A stretch of DNA of 64,000 nt from Thalassotalea euphylliae (GCF_003390335.1 NZ_QUOU01000001.1:2232001-2296000), one strand, 5' to 3'. Shown: positions 18,656 through 26,839, counted from the first letter of the stretch. The notes: generated from the sequence alone by a model not told the origin. Translations and numbers: made by a program.

Positions 18656-19870
18656 ATGGCGAAAGTCATTTTAATGGTTATTGATGGTTTTGGTGTTGGT
18701 CAGGCACCAGATGCAGAAAAATTTGGCGATATAGGGGCGAATACATTTGCCAACCTAGCGCGAGAGTTTGAAGCGAGCGAAGGTCGCCCATTACATTTAC
18801 CTCAGCTTGCTGGCATGGGGTTATTAGCACTTGCCGAGCAAGCGTCAGGCACGCGAGTAAACCATGCACCTGTACCTGAAATTAAAGGGGCATATGGTTA
18901 TGCTGCTGAATTAAGTACAGGTAAAGATACACCATCAGGTCACTGGGAAATGGCTGGTGTACCAGTGTTGTTTGATTGGGGCTACTTTAGCGATAAAGAC
19001 AATAGCTTTTCGCCTGAGATAATGGCAAAAATCAATGAAGCTACCGGTTTTGAAGGTATGCTGGGCAATCGCCATGCCTCAGGCACAGTGATCATTGAGC
19101 AATTAGGTGAAGAGCACATCAAGAGCGGTTTACCGATTTGCTACACCAGTGCTGACAGTGTCTTCCAAGTTGCTGCACATGAAGAACATTTTGGTTTAGA
19201 CAACTTATACAAATACTGTGAAACAGTACAAAAAATTGTTGAACCCATGAATATTGGTCGCGTTATTGCGCGCCCATTTGTGGGTGAAGATGCGCAATCT
19301 TTTGAGCGCACCGGTAACCGCCGCGACTACTCCATTTTACCTCCGGCACCGACGATGCTTGATAACATTACCAATGCCGGTGGCACTGTGATCAGTGTTG
19401 GTAAAATTGCTGATATTTATGCACACCAAGGTGTCTCAGTCAAAACTAAAGCTACAGGTATTGACGCGCTAACTGATGCAACTATTGAGCACATTCAAAC
19501 GGCACAAGATAATTCATTAATCTTCACCAACTTAGTTAACTTTGATCAAGACTACGGCCATCGCCGTGATCCGGTGGGCTATGGTAAAGCGCTTGAAGCA
19601 TTCGATAAGCGCATTGCTGAGATCAAAGCCGTAATGCAAGATGATGATTTGTTATTATTTACAGCAGATCACGGTTGTGACCCAACTTGGCATGGGTCAG
19701 ATCACACTCGTGAGTATGTCCCCGTACTTGCTTACCACTCTTCGATTAAGTCAGTAAATCTCGGGGAAAGAGAGACATTTGCTGATATTGGCCAAACTAT
19801 AGTTGAATTATTTGAGGTTATAAAACTTTCCTATGGGACAAGTTTTTTAGACGAATTAAAATTTAGCTAG
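18656..19870 (+). CDS. deoB: Phosphopentomutase
   Basis: 404 residues, as E. coli DeoB (407). Alkaline-phosphatase-superfamily metal motifs are VILMVIDGFGVG at the N-terminus and TADHGCDPTWHGSDHTRE near the C-terminus. The phospho-accepting threonine is in GKDTPSGHWEMAGVPV. GRVIARPFVG and FTNLVNFDQDYGHRRD are family signatures. It interconverts (deoxy)ribose-1-phosphate and -5-phosphate, linking the phosphorylases (DeoA, DeoD) to DeoC. RBS GAGGT lies just before ATG. It is transcribed divergently from udk-nupC-deoC-tdk and is followed 94 bases later by a TonB receptor gene. Confidence 0.95.
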   Translation: MAKVILMVIDGFGVGQAPDAEKFGDIGANTFANLAREFEASEGRPLHLPQLAGMGLLALAEQASGTRVNHAPVPEIKGAYGYAAELSTGKDTPSGHWEMAGVPVLFDWGYFSDKDNSFSPEIMAKINEATGFEGMLGNRHASGTVIIEQLGEEHIKSGLPICYTSADSVFQVAAHEEHFGLDNLYKYCETVQKIVEPMNIGRVIARPFVGEDAQSFERTGNRRDYSILPPAPTMLDNITNAGGTVISVGKIADIYAHQGVSVKTKATGIDALTDATIEHIQTAQDNSLIFTNLVNFDQDYGHRRDPVGYGKALEAFDKRIAEIKAVMQDDDLLLFTADHGCDPTWHGSDHTREYVPVLAYHSSIKSVNLGERETFADIGQTIVELFEVIKLSYGTSFLDELKFS

Positions 19871-19881
19871 TAGAATCTTTA

Positions 19882-19959
19882 CCCGAAGTCGGGGCTGGCA
19901 TACATAAAAAAACAACAGTTAGTCCCGTTTTGCTTATTACTTACGCAACCTTCGGGAGA
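19882..19959 (+). promoter_or_regulatory. Folded leader with alternative pairings covering the RBS of TonB receptor 3
   Basis: Four short segments can pair in competing ways. CCCGAAG (19882-19888) pairs with CTTCGGG (19950-19956). CCCG (19882-19885) alternatively pairs with CGGG (19890-19893). That CGGG can also pair with CCCG (19924-19927). The latter CCCG can pair with CGGG at 19953-19956. The last segment includes the GGG of the likely ribosome-binding site GGGAGA (19954-19959). Stems are short, so this is only suggestive. Confidence 0.35.
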
Positions 19960-19964
19960 ATATA

Positions 19965-22262
19965 ATGAAACTGTTGAAGCAGTCTTCACTGGCACTGTGT
20001 GTGCACGCCGCTCTTTTTTCTACCAGCGCAATTAGCTTTGGTGCTCAAGCTCAAGAAGCACAAGCTGATAAAGTGGTTGGTGTTGAAGTTATTGAAGTAA
20101 CCGCACGTAAAAGAACCGAAAACGTAAAAGACGTTCCTATTGCTGTATCAGCACTAACCCCTAAAAAATTAGAAGTACTCGGTTCATCGGGTATGGATGT
20201 TCGCGCACTGTCGGGCAAAGTACCAAGTCTGCTTATCGAATCATCTTTTGGTCGTACGTTCCCGCGTTTTTATATTCGCGGTTTAGGTAACACGGATTTT
20301 GATTTACTCGCCTCTCAACCTGTTTCTTTAGTATACGATGACGTAGTACTTGAAAACGCCCTGACTAAAGGTATGCCGATGTTTGACATCGAGCGTGTTG
20401 AAGTATTACGTGGCCCACAAGGTACCTTGTTTGGTCGTAATACAACGGCTGGTATCGTTAAAGTACAGTCTAAAAAACCGACACAAGATTTTGATGCAAA
20501 CGTTTCAGCGTCCTACGGCACCTACGGCTCAACAGATTTACGTTTAGCTGTAGGCGGTGGTTTAACTGACACGCTATCTGGCCGCGTAGCGCTTTTACAA
20601 CAAGATCGCGACGACTACATTGATAACGAAGCGCCCGGTTTTGAAGCGAAAGATCAGTTAGGTGGCTACAGTGAAACTGCGGGTCGAGTTCAGTTGCTTT
20701 GGGAGCCAAATGACGAGTTTAGCGCGCTATTTAACTACCACTTCCGTGATGCCGAAGCTGATGCACGAGTATTCCGCGCCAACATTATTAAGCCGGGTAC
20801 TAACGATTTAATCGATGGTTTTGATCGCGATACTGTTTTCCAAGATGCTGCAAGCCGCAATGAACAAACCGTTGATATGAAAGGCGCAAGTTTAAAGCTT
20901 GAGTACGACATGGGCGATCACACGCTAACATCTGTTAGTGGTTACGAGTCAGCTGAAATTTTCTCAGTCGGTGATATTGACGGTGGTTACGGTGCAGCCT
21001 TCTTACCAACGGGTTCAGGCCCTGGCGTTATTCCATTCCCGTCAGAAACTGGCGCAAGAATGCCTGATCACAAGCAGTTAACGCAAGAGCTTCGCATTTC
21101 AAGCAATGAGCTTGGTAAATTAGATTACCAATTTGGTTTATTCTACTTTGACGAAGACTTAACGATTAACAACTTGAGTTTCGACACACTTGGCGGTGGT
21201 GCTCAAAATGGTATCGCAGTTCAAAATATGGAAACAACAGCTTGGGCGGTATTCGCTTCTGTTGATTACGAAATTTCTGATCGCGTTAATGTTAACGGTG
21301 GTATTCGTTACTCAGATGATGAACGTGAGTGGGATGGTACCTTAGTGCAATCTCCATTTGGTAATCCGTCATTTGATGAAGTAACAAGTGTTGATGACTC
21401 ACAAGTTTCAGGTGATTTAAGCGTTAACTACCGCTACAGCGATGAAACTAACCTATATGCGCGTATCGCTCGTGGTTACCGCGCACCAAGTATTCAAGGC
21501 CGTAACTTATTATTCTCTGGTAATGCAACAACGGCTGACTCAGAAACTGTGGCATCAATCGAAACGGGTTTTAAATCAACAACTGCTGATAGAATGGGGC
21601 GTTTAGATGGCTCTGTGTTTTACTACGAAGTGAGTGATCAACAATTAACTGCTGTTGGTGGTGGTGGTAACTTAGCATCGCTATTAAATGCCGATAAAGC
21701 GGTAGGTTACGGTTTTGAATTAGACGGTGAATACTTTATCACCCCAGATTTAGTTGTTGCGGGTAGCGTAAGTTACAACAACACTGAAATTCAAGATAAG
21801 GGTTTAGAAGTTCAAGCATGTGGTTCGGCATGTACGATAAGGGATCCATTCCGCCAAGTTCCAAACAATTTCGCTGCAGATGGTGATGGTTTTGACGAAT
21901 TTGCATTAATCGATGGTAACCCTTTACCGCAATCGCCAGAGTGGATCAGTAACTTATCGATTCGTTGGTCTAAAGAATTGGGCGAAGGCGAATTATATGT
22001 TTACTCAGATTGGTCATACCGCAGTGAAGTAAACTTCTTCCTATACGAGTCAGTTGAATTTGAAGGCGATGCGTTAACCGAAGGTGGTATCCGTGTCGGA
22101 TACGAATGGTACGGTGATGATGCAGATTACGAAGTCGCTGTTTTTGGTCGTAACATTACTGACGAAGAGCAACTAACCGGTGCGATCGACTTCAATAACC
22201 TAACAGGTTATATCAACGAAGGTCGCTTCTGGGGTGTCGAGTTTAAAGCTAACTTCTTCTAA
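19965..22262 (+). CDS. TonB-dependent outer-membrane receptor 3
   Basis: 765 residues. A signal peptide ends near GAQAQ-EA (about 30). The TonB box is VEVIEVTARKR, followed by the classic plug start NVKDVPIAVSALTPKKLE and a plug with FYIRGLGNTDFDLL and VEVLRGPQGTLFGRNTTAG. The 22-strand-type barrel ends with WGVEFKANFF (terminal Phe). It has no N-terminal carboxypeptidase-like domain, so it belongs to a different receptor class from the pair at 6-12.7 kb. Lying 94 bases after deoB, it may bring in nucleosides or related compounds. The ligand is unproven, and similar receptors import siderophores or sugars. A structured leader precedes it. Confidence 0.92.
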   Translation: MKLLKQSSLALCVHAALFSTSAISFGAQAQEAQADKVVGVEVIEVTARKRTENVKDVPIAVSALTPKKLEVLGSSGMDVRALSGKVPSLLIESSFGRTFPRFYIRGLGNTDFDLLASQPVSLVYDDVVLENALTKGMPMFDIERVEVLRGPQGTLFGRNTTAGIVKVQSKKPTQDFDANVSASYGTYGSTDLRLAVGGGLTDTLSGRVALLQQDRDDYIDNEAPGFEAKDQLGGYSETAGRVQLLWEPNDEFSALFNYHFRDAEADARVFRANIIKPGTNDLIDGFDRDTVFQDAASRNEQTVDMKGASLKLEYDMGDHTLTSVSGYESAEIFSVGDIDGGYGAAFLPTGSGPGVIPFPSETGARMPDHKQLTQELRISSNELGKLDYQFGLFYFDEDLTINNLSFDTLGGGAQNGIAVQNMETTAWAVFASVDYEISDRVNVNGGIRYSDDEREWDGTLVQSPFGNPSFDEVTSVDDSQVSGDLSVNYRYSDETNLYARIARGYRAPSIQGRNLLFSGNATTADSETVASIETGFKSTTADRMGRLDGSVFYYEVSDQQLTAVGGGGNLASLLNADKAVGYGFELDGEYFITPDLVVAGSVSYNNTEIQDKGLEVQACGSACTIRDPFRQVPNNFAADGDGFDEFALIDGNPLPQSPEWISNLSIRWSKELGEGELYVYSDWSYRSEVNFFLYESVEFEGDALTEGGIRVGYEWYGDDADYEVAVFGRNITDEEQLTGAIDFNNLTGYINEGRFWGVEFKANFF

Positions 22263-22385
22263 GCAACCTTTAGTTATATTAGAGTCACTTAAAAGTAGCT
22301 AACAAGTTTAAGTCCATGTTTATGGTGAAGCTTGTTAGTGAAAATTAGCTGAAAGACGACACATCAATTTTAAGCATCATAAAAT

Positions 22386-22409
22386 GCCGAACGTTAAGTT
22401 CGGCTTTTT
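22386..22409 (+). terminator. Terminator of TonB receptor 3
   Basis: GCCGAAC (22386-22392) pairs with GTTCGGC (22398-22404), with a 5-base loop followed by TTTTTA. Confidence 0.9.
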
Positions 22410-22527
22410 ATTTTCAGCCCATTTAATCTGTCCTGACTCATCTTAAATCCCGCTGTGATTTTTAGCGAAGTCATAGAGGAAAATAACATAAGCAGATACT
22501 TACGAGTAGTTAGGATGAAAAAGTCGG

Positions 22528-22757
22528 TACCTTTATCGGCAAATAGGCTGTCCGTGATATCGTCGACTATATCTGACACTGGCCTTCTATCATCAACATT
22601 GCCCTCTGTGGCTTTTGCCACAAGTAATCCGCCTCATCATTCATTACCAGAAGAAGCTTCGAGCCATAAAACCAGCCCATAGCACCTCTACAACGTTCAG
22701 CAATATCGGCGAACACGGAATACGTATATTGTGTTGAACTTTCAATGAGATGAGGTC
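22528..22757 (-). pseudogene. Relic of an IS982-family transposase
   Basis: On the reverse strand, pieces in different frames line up with IS982 transposases. They read, in order, LKVQHNIRIP, then VFADIAERCRGAMGWFYGSK and LLLVMNDEADYL, then after a frameshift VAKATEGNVDDRRPV and finally SLFADKG. Intact family members read roughly HKVFxxIAERGK, GWFYGFKLHL, LTPGNVDDRKPV and KLFADKGYIS. At least two frameshifts separate the blocks and no full open frame exists. The part below about 22528 is no longer alignable by eye, and I found no terminal repeats. It is a dead remnant between the receptor terminator and a dnaE2 remnant. Confidence 0.75.
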
Positions 22758-22850
22758 AATAAATGCAATGCCTGTCGCAATCAAATGTGCTTGCTATTGT
22801 GGTTTAAATAACAAACAAAAGTCATCGACATCTAGGTATATTGCGTTTAA

Positions 22851-23135
22851 GTTGTCCATGCCCTTATCCTTGGTGTCATCACGGGTAAACAAGCACCGAC
22901 TAAAGCTGGTGGCGTTACTTTTATGATGCTGGTAGATGATACGGGAAATATCAATCTAGTTGTGTGGGCAGCAATATCAAGATTATAAAAGCAGCCTTAT
23001 ATGACCGCTAAAATACTCAAAGTGACGGGTATCGTGGAGTGAGAAAAGGAGGTAATTCACGTGATCGCAGGTAAGTTGACTGATGTAACTCATGAACTTG
23101 GCTCACTTAATTCCAAATCACGGGATTTTTATTAA
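22851..23135 (+). pseudogene. dnaE2: Relic of the 3' end of dnaE2 (imuC), error-prone DNA polymerase
   Basis: One frame from 22851 to the TAA at 23133-23135 reads LGVITGKQAPTKAGGVTFMM, then LVDDTGNINLVVW, later KILKVTGIVE, VIHVIAGKLTDVTHELGSL and SKSRDFY. This matches the C-terminal OB-fold region and the typical SRDFH end of DnaE2. Two in-frame stops (TAA at 22986, TGA at 23040) and the absence of the remaining roughly 900 residues show it is dead. It may extend back to about 22825. Intact dnaE2 normally follows imuA-imuB in an SOS mutagenesis operon, and neither is present here. Confidence 0.85.
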
Positions 23136-23542
23136 TGTATAACTATAACCGCTCTCGAAATAAACGCCGCAACAAGCTGTACGCTATCAAAAAGACGGGC
23201 ATTAAAGATGAGAATATAGACAGACAAATTATTGCTATTCATCGCGCAATTGCTGAGAAATTATTAGTTCACCTTGAACTGGCTGAACAAGTTAAAATGC
23301 GACTAGAACAGCAGCGCGACGAAAAGAAAATACGCTACAGCCATTTTATTAACTGGTACAGTATTTTGGAGCTTATTGAACAGCCAGAAGTGTTTATAAA
23401 TGCCATGACCGAAGATACACCACAAATGAGGTGGTTAAGACGCAAAACGCCATTTGTAGGTATTTTAAATGAAGAGGAACGACAGCGTGCAATTAACCAT
23501 AACGCCCTTGGCACGATAGACTCTGTTGAAGTTCTTTTCTAA
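23135..23542 (+). CDS. Hypothetical protein, unrecognised
   Basis: 135 residues, charged and basic at the N-terminus (MYNYNRSRNKRRNKLYAIKK), probably mostly helical, soluble, with no signal peptide or membrane segment. A helix with IHRAIAEKLLVHLELAEQVK is followed by a basic stretch. The aromatic segment YSHFINWYSILELIEQP then leads to RWLRRKTPFVGILNEEERQRA. I do not recognise the family. The ATG overlaps the stop of the dnaE2 relic by one base (TAATG), so it may once have been translationally coupled to that gene and survived its decay. It has no clear RBS of its own. Composition and the unbroken frame suggest a real gene, perhaps losing expression. Confidence 0.55.
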   Translation: MYNYNRSRNKRRNKLYAIKKTGIKDENIDRQIIAIHRAIAEKLLVHLELAEQVKMRLEQQRDEKKIRYSHFINWYSILELIEQPEVFINAMTEDTPQMRWLRRKTPFVGILNEEERQRAINHNALGTIDSVEVLF

Positions 23543-23758
23543 TGGGCTAACTATTGGTTAAATTTTGTTAAACCAGTGGATTATTAAAATAGAAATCATC
23601 TCTATAGTAATCCAAGAAGAGAATAGGTTTGTCATTTTTTTAATATGAAAAAGTCGTGGCTATCGCTTGTTTTATATACTACGAAGCATTTTAAAGATGA
23701 TATTTTGAGCATTCGAACGCAACATCTTCATTAATGAATTAATTATTGAAATAAACGC

Positions 23759-23787
23759 TTTACAAGCACAGAAACACGCTTTAATAT
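23759..23787 (+). promoter_or_regulatory. Promoter of tRNA-Ser copy 1
   Basis: -35 TTTACA (23759-23764), a 17-base spacer, -10 TAATAT (23782-23787), then a GC-rich GCGCACC discriminator typical of stringently controlled stable-RNA genes. The leader has a hairpin, GTTCCC-N7-GGGAAC. Nothing is recognised in 23543-23758. Confidence 0.8.
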
Positions 23788-23819
23788 GCGCACCGTTCCC
23801 AAGCAAAGGGAACAAATCT

Positions 23820-23910
23820 GGTGAGATGGCTGAGTGGTCGAAAGCACCGGTCTTGAAAACCGGCAGGGGTTTGTAGCCCCTCTAGGGTTCAAATCCCTAT
23901 CTCACCGCCA
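23820..23910 (+). tRNA. tRNA-Ser(UGA), copy 1
   Basis: 91 bases with encoded CCA. Acceptor GGTGAGA pairs with TCTCACC. The anticodon stem CCGGT/ACCGG encloses loop CTTGAAA, giving anticodon TGA for serine UCA codons. It has a long variable arm (GGGG..CCCC) and T-arm TAGGG-TTCAAAT-CCCTA. The long variable arm confirms a class II tRNA. The sequence appears identical to the second copy at 25316. Confidence 0.97.
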
Positions 23911-23920
23911 TATCCTAAAA

Positions 23921-23945
23921 CCTCGCAAATGCGGGGTTTTTTTTT
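23921..23945 (+). terminator. Terminator of tRNA-Ser copy 1
   Basis: CCTCGCA (23921-23927) pairs with TGCGGGG (23930-23936), including one G-T pair, followed by nine Ts. Confidence 0.9.
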
Positions 23946-24110
23946 GCCATTAACTTTTGTTTAAGGGAATAGCGCTCAGTTATTGTGTTACCATTAGCGT
24001 TGCTATTTAGGGTCAGCTAAACGTCATTTTTGAGCTAGCTGTTCATTAGTCGTCATACTAACTACTTAAAATTAAGCAGTTAGTGTTTTCTATTCACAGG
24101 CTGTACATTC

Positions 24111-25208
24111 GTGTTTCGCAAACTTTTAAAATCAACTCTCCCAACACTCGCTAAATCAAAATCTAAACCTAATTATGAAGCATTTGCTCAAAGTAAAAGT
24201 GCTCCACCTGTAGAACCGTTGCCAACTGAAAATATGATGTCTCAGCAGGTGTCGCCATCCTCTGTTGAAGTCACAGAGCCTATTAAATTTGAATTAACGC
24301 AAGCTTTCACAAGTTATCTATTTAACTCTCAGGTGACGGGTAGGCAAGAAGATGCCATCAGCCAGTTTGTTAAGCAACAGGTCGAAACGATTATCACAAC
24401 ACAAGCTAAGGCGATAGTTCACGAGTTACCCGTGATGCCTGCCACTATTACTGAGCTTGCTAATCAACTATCAACTGAAGATTTTGACACCGATCACTTA
24501 CTAAAAATAATTGCTGCAGAGCCGAGCATTGCCGCAGATATTATCAAGCTTGCTAATTCCACTAAATATAAACGTGGTGATAAAGACATTACGGATCTTA
24601 AAGCCGCCTTTGTAACAGTGGGCGCTGCTGGCTTGTTAGAAGGGGCGGTATACGGCTACATAAATGGCTACAAACCTGTCACGAACGTATATTTTAAGCA
24701 GTTTGGTGAGCGCATCTGGCGGCACAGTCAAAACACCGCCGATTTTACTCAAGCGATTATTAAAGGTCAGGCGCCAGAGTTAGCTGCCACTGCCTATTTT
24801 GTTGGATTATTGCGTAACTTGGGTAAGATGGTGCTGTTTCAATTACTTGTTGAAGCCTTTAGCTGGGTAGACCCAGACTGTAAACCTAATGCCTATATAT
24901 TGAAGCAGATTATTGATAAATACGGGTTAAAGTTGACGTATACCATTGCCAAGACATGGCAATTACCGGAAAGTGTTTTATTGCCTATCGCGGTGCAAAT
25001 TAAAGCGACAAGTACGGCTCAACTTGCCTCAGTTAAAGATAAGCATCAAGTAGCTGTCGCTAATTACGATGCGAGGAAACTAAGCCAACTACTCATGTTG
25101 AAACAAAGTGCTCGCATTGAGGAAGAAGATTTTTATCGCGAACTGAATCTGCTAGTAAACAACGTGGAAGCACGTAAGATTGCTGAAAAATACATCGCTG
25201 CTGATTAG
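24111..25208 (+). CDS. HDOD-domain protein
   Basis: 365 residues from a GTG start with a weak RBS. The first 70 residues are low-complexity (many Ser/Lys/Pro). The HDOD domain spans about 100-305: VHELPVMPATITELANQLST, LLKIIAAEPSIAADIIKLAN, LKAAFVTVGAAGLLEGAVYG, and LAATAYFVGLLRNLGKMVLF in place of the HD-type metal motif. HDOD proteins are catalytically dead relatives of HD hydrolases that act as signalling or scaffold modules, often in stress, biofilm or chemotaxis control. It has no fused output domain, so its partner is unknown. It lies between two copies of tRNA-Ser in the same orientation. Confidence 0.85.
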   Translation: MFRKLLKSTLPTLAKSKSKPNYEAFAQSKSAPPVEPLPTENMMSQQVSPSSVEVTEPIKFELTQAFTSYLFNSQVTGRQEDAISQFVKQQVETIITTQAKAIVHELPVMPATITELANQLSTEDFDTDHLLKIIAAEPSIAADIIKLANSTKYKRGDKDITDLKAAFVTVGAAGLLEGAVYGYINGYKPVTNVYFKQFGERIWRHSQNTADFTQAIIKGQAPELAATAYFVGLLRNLGKMVLFQLLVEAFSWVDPDCKPNAYILKQIIDKYGLKLTYTIAKTWQLPESVLLPIAVQIKATSTAQLASVKDKHQVAVANYDARKLSQLLMLKQSARIEEEDFYRELNLLVNNVEARKIAEKYIAAD

Positions 25209-25254
25209 ATTGTGATCGAACGATGCAATATTGTCATTTTATTGAAATAAACGC

Positions 25255-25283
25255 TTTACAAGCGACTAAGCACACTTTACTAT
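25255..25283 (+). promoter_or_regulatory. Promoter of tRNA-Ser copy 2
   Basis: -35 TTTACA (25255-25260), a 17-base spacer, -10 TACTAT (25278-25283), then the same GCGCACC discriminator. The leader hairpin is GTTCCC-N7-GGGGAC (one G-T pair). It is clearly a duplicate of the promoter at 23759. Confidence 0.8.
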
Positions 25284-25315
25284 GCGCACCGTTCCCAAGC
25301 AAAGGGGACAAATTT

Positions 25316-25406
25316 GGTGAGATGGCTGAGTGGTCGAAAGCACCGGTCTTGAAAACCGGCAGGGGTTTGTAGCCCCTCTAGGGTTCAAATCCCTATCTCA
25401 CCGCCA
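25316..25406 (+). tRNA. tRNA-Ser(UGA), copy 2
   Basis: 91 bases with encoded CCA. Same folding and anticodon (TGA) as copy 1, including the long variable arm. Upstream similarity extends about 80 bases to ATTGAAATAAACGC, so promoter and leader were duplicated along with the gene. The downstream terminators differ. Confidence 0.97.
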
Positions 25407-25417
25407 TATTCGAAAAG

Positions 25418-25441
25418 GCTGCACAATGTGCAGCATTTTTT
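25418..25441 (+). terminator. Terminator of tRNA-Ser copy 2
   Basis: GCTGCAC (25418-25424) pairs with GTGCAGC (25428-25434) around a 3-base loop, followed by a T-run. From here to 25761 I see no gene or relic I can name. Confidence 0.9.
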
Positions 25442-25761
25442 CGTTCTAAAGCCCTATCTAAACGCTTACCATGTTAACTAACATTTATGCTCGCATCGGA
25501 CTATTATGCTATTACTTGCCCCTTGATGTAGGATTTTTTTAGGTGTTTCATCATGTCGTTATAAAACATTGTTAACGTTCGCTCACCACCTTCAAAGCAG
25601 GTACTCATAGCAAGCCCTTTATTATTTTATAAGCCTCGAAAATCAAACGCGTATCCATTTCAAATTACTATAATACCATTTTAATTAAATATCTGATCTA
25701 ATAAGGGTTGTTATCATAATCTTCATTAACCGCCTTGAACTTAAAAACATCAAAACAGCTT

Positions 25762-25800
25762 TTATACCAATTGAATTAATTAATTGATCAATTGGTATAA
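25762..25800. repeat. Palindromic repeat TTATACCAATTGA
   Basis: A perfect 13-base inverted repeat, TTATACCAATTGA (25762-25774) and TCAATTGGTATAA (25788-25800), separated by 13 AT-only or nearly AT-only bases. It looks like a small dispersed palindromic (MITE-like) element. Its right arm directly abuts the IS200-type relic. Confidence 0.75.
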
Positions 25801-25936
25801 ATTGTGGGGTAATCACTTTTGGCAAAGAGGTTACTTTGTTGATTCAGTAGGGATAAATGAGGAAATGATTAGGCAATATGTTCGTCATCAGGAGAAGCAA
25901 AAGCGGATAGAAGCAGAAGCTCAAATGGGTTGCTAG
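25799..25936 (+). pseudogene. tnpA: Relic of an IS200/IS605-family TnpA transposase (C-terminal end)
   Basis: Forty-five sense codons end at TAG (25934-25936). They read KLWGNHFWQRGYFVDSVG, then INEEMIRQYVRHQEKQ. This is the conserved C-terminus of Y1 transposases (usual form LWGNHFWARGYFV...EEVIRxYIRxQE). The N-terminal two thirds, including the HUH motif, are missing. The truncation point coincides with the inverted repeat ending at 25800. The frame is otherwise intact, so the loss may be fairly recent. Confidence 0.85.
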
Positions 25937-25948
25937 ACTAAATAATGC

Positions 25949-25992
25949 CCCCTTCGAGGGGCTCAACGAAAGCCACCTTCTTTAGAAGGTGG
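25949..25992 (+). mobile_element. Right-end hairpins of the IS200/IS605 relic
   Basis: CCCCT-TCG-AGGGG (25949-25961) and CCACCTTC-TTTA-GAAGGTGG (25973-25992), joined by GCTCAACGAAAG, lie just after the tnpA stop, as in IS200-type right ends. The second hairpin now lies 27 bases from the deoD stop and could serve as its terminator. Confidence 0.7.
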
Positions 25993-26018
25993 TAATTTAC
26001 TTTCTTTGAATTAAGTGT

Positions 26019-26723
26019 TTATAGAATGCTCTCTAGCGTTAATTCCATCATATCCTTGAAGGTATTTTCACGCTCATCTGCAGTGGTTTCTTCACCCGTT
26101 TTGATGTGGTCACTTACCGTTAGCACGGTGAGTGCTTTTTTACCGTATTCAGCAGCAACACCGTATAAACCAGCAGCTTCCATTTCAACAGCTAAAATAC
26201 CTAAGCTTTCCATTTTAGCGAACATTTCTGGTTTTGGTGTGTAGAATAAGTCAGCAGTAAAGATATTACCAACATGAACATCTTTGCCCAGTTTGTCGGC
26301 AGTATCGACAACATTTTTTAATAAACCAAAATCAGCCGTTGCCGCAAAGTCACAATTGTCTAGGCGATTGCGGTTTACATTTGAGTCTGTGCTCGCCGCC
26401 ATACCGATAACAATATCGCGTACGTTAATGTCATCGCGCACTGCGCCACAAGAGCCAATGCGAATAATATTTTCTACGCCGTATTCTTTGTATAGTTCGG
26501 TTGCGTAGATAGAAATAGAGGGAATACCCATACCTGATCCCATCACAGAGATGCGCTTACCTTTATAAGTACCCGTAAATCCAAACATGTTGCGTACACG
26601 AGTAACGCATTTTACGTCTTCTAAGAAGTTATCTGCGATGAACTTGGCGCGTAGTGGGTCGCCAGGCATTAACACTGTTTCGGCAAAATCGCCGACAGCA
26701 GCTTCAATATGTGGAGTTGCCAT
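26019..26723 (-). CDS. deoD: Purine nucleoside phosphorylase, DeoD type
   Basis: 234 residues (E. coli 239). [20 protein letters not shown] opens the family, followed by [16 protein letters not shown] (phosphate-binding). [20 protein letters not shown] and [18 protein letters not shown] come next. The purine-site motif is [12 protein letters not shown], and the catalytic Asp is in [17 protein letters not shown]. The enzyme phosphorolyses purine (deoxy)ribonucleosides in the cytoplasm, giving free base and (deoxy)ribose-1-phosphate for DeoB. It is last in the apparent operon add-xapX-deoD, 116 bases after xapX. I saw no RutR-type operator in front of this operon. Confidence 0.96.
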   Translation of the reverse strand: MATPHIEAAVGDFAETVLMPGDPLRAKFIADNFLEDVKCVTRVRNMFGFTGTYKGKRISVMGSGMGIPSISIYATELYKEYGVENIIRIGSCGAVRDDINVRDIVIGMAASTDSNVNRNRLDNCDFAATADFGLLKNVVDTADKLGKDVHVGNIFTADLFYTPKPEMFAKMESLGILAVEMEAAGLYGVAAEYGKKALTVLTVSDHIKTGEETTADERENTFKDMMELTLESIL

Positions 26724-26839
26724 AATAAAACCTTATGTTGATTAGGTTTCAGTAAGTTTCTAGCCAGATTTTCTCTGCTATCAAGGGTTTTTTACTGAAG
26801 CGTTTATAAAAATAGTTCGTTATTTGTTATTTATTGTCG

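Noticed and set aside
22455..22682. Forward and reverse open frames over the 22.4-22.7 kb area as genes
   Set aside because: The reverse frame is explained as a frameshifted piece of an IS982 transposase, and the forward frame is its shadow.
25504..25608. Reverse-strand 34-codon frame starting MSTCFEGGERTLTMF
   Set aside because: It looks faintly gene-like and may be a relic, but it is too short to assign and has no convincing RBS.
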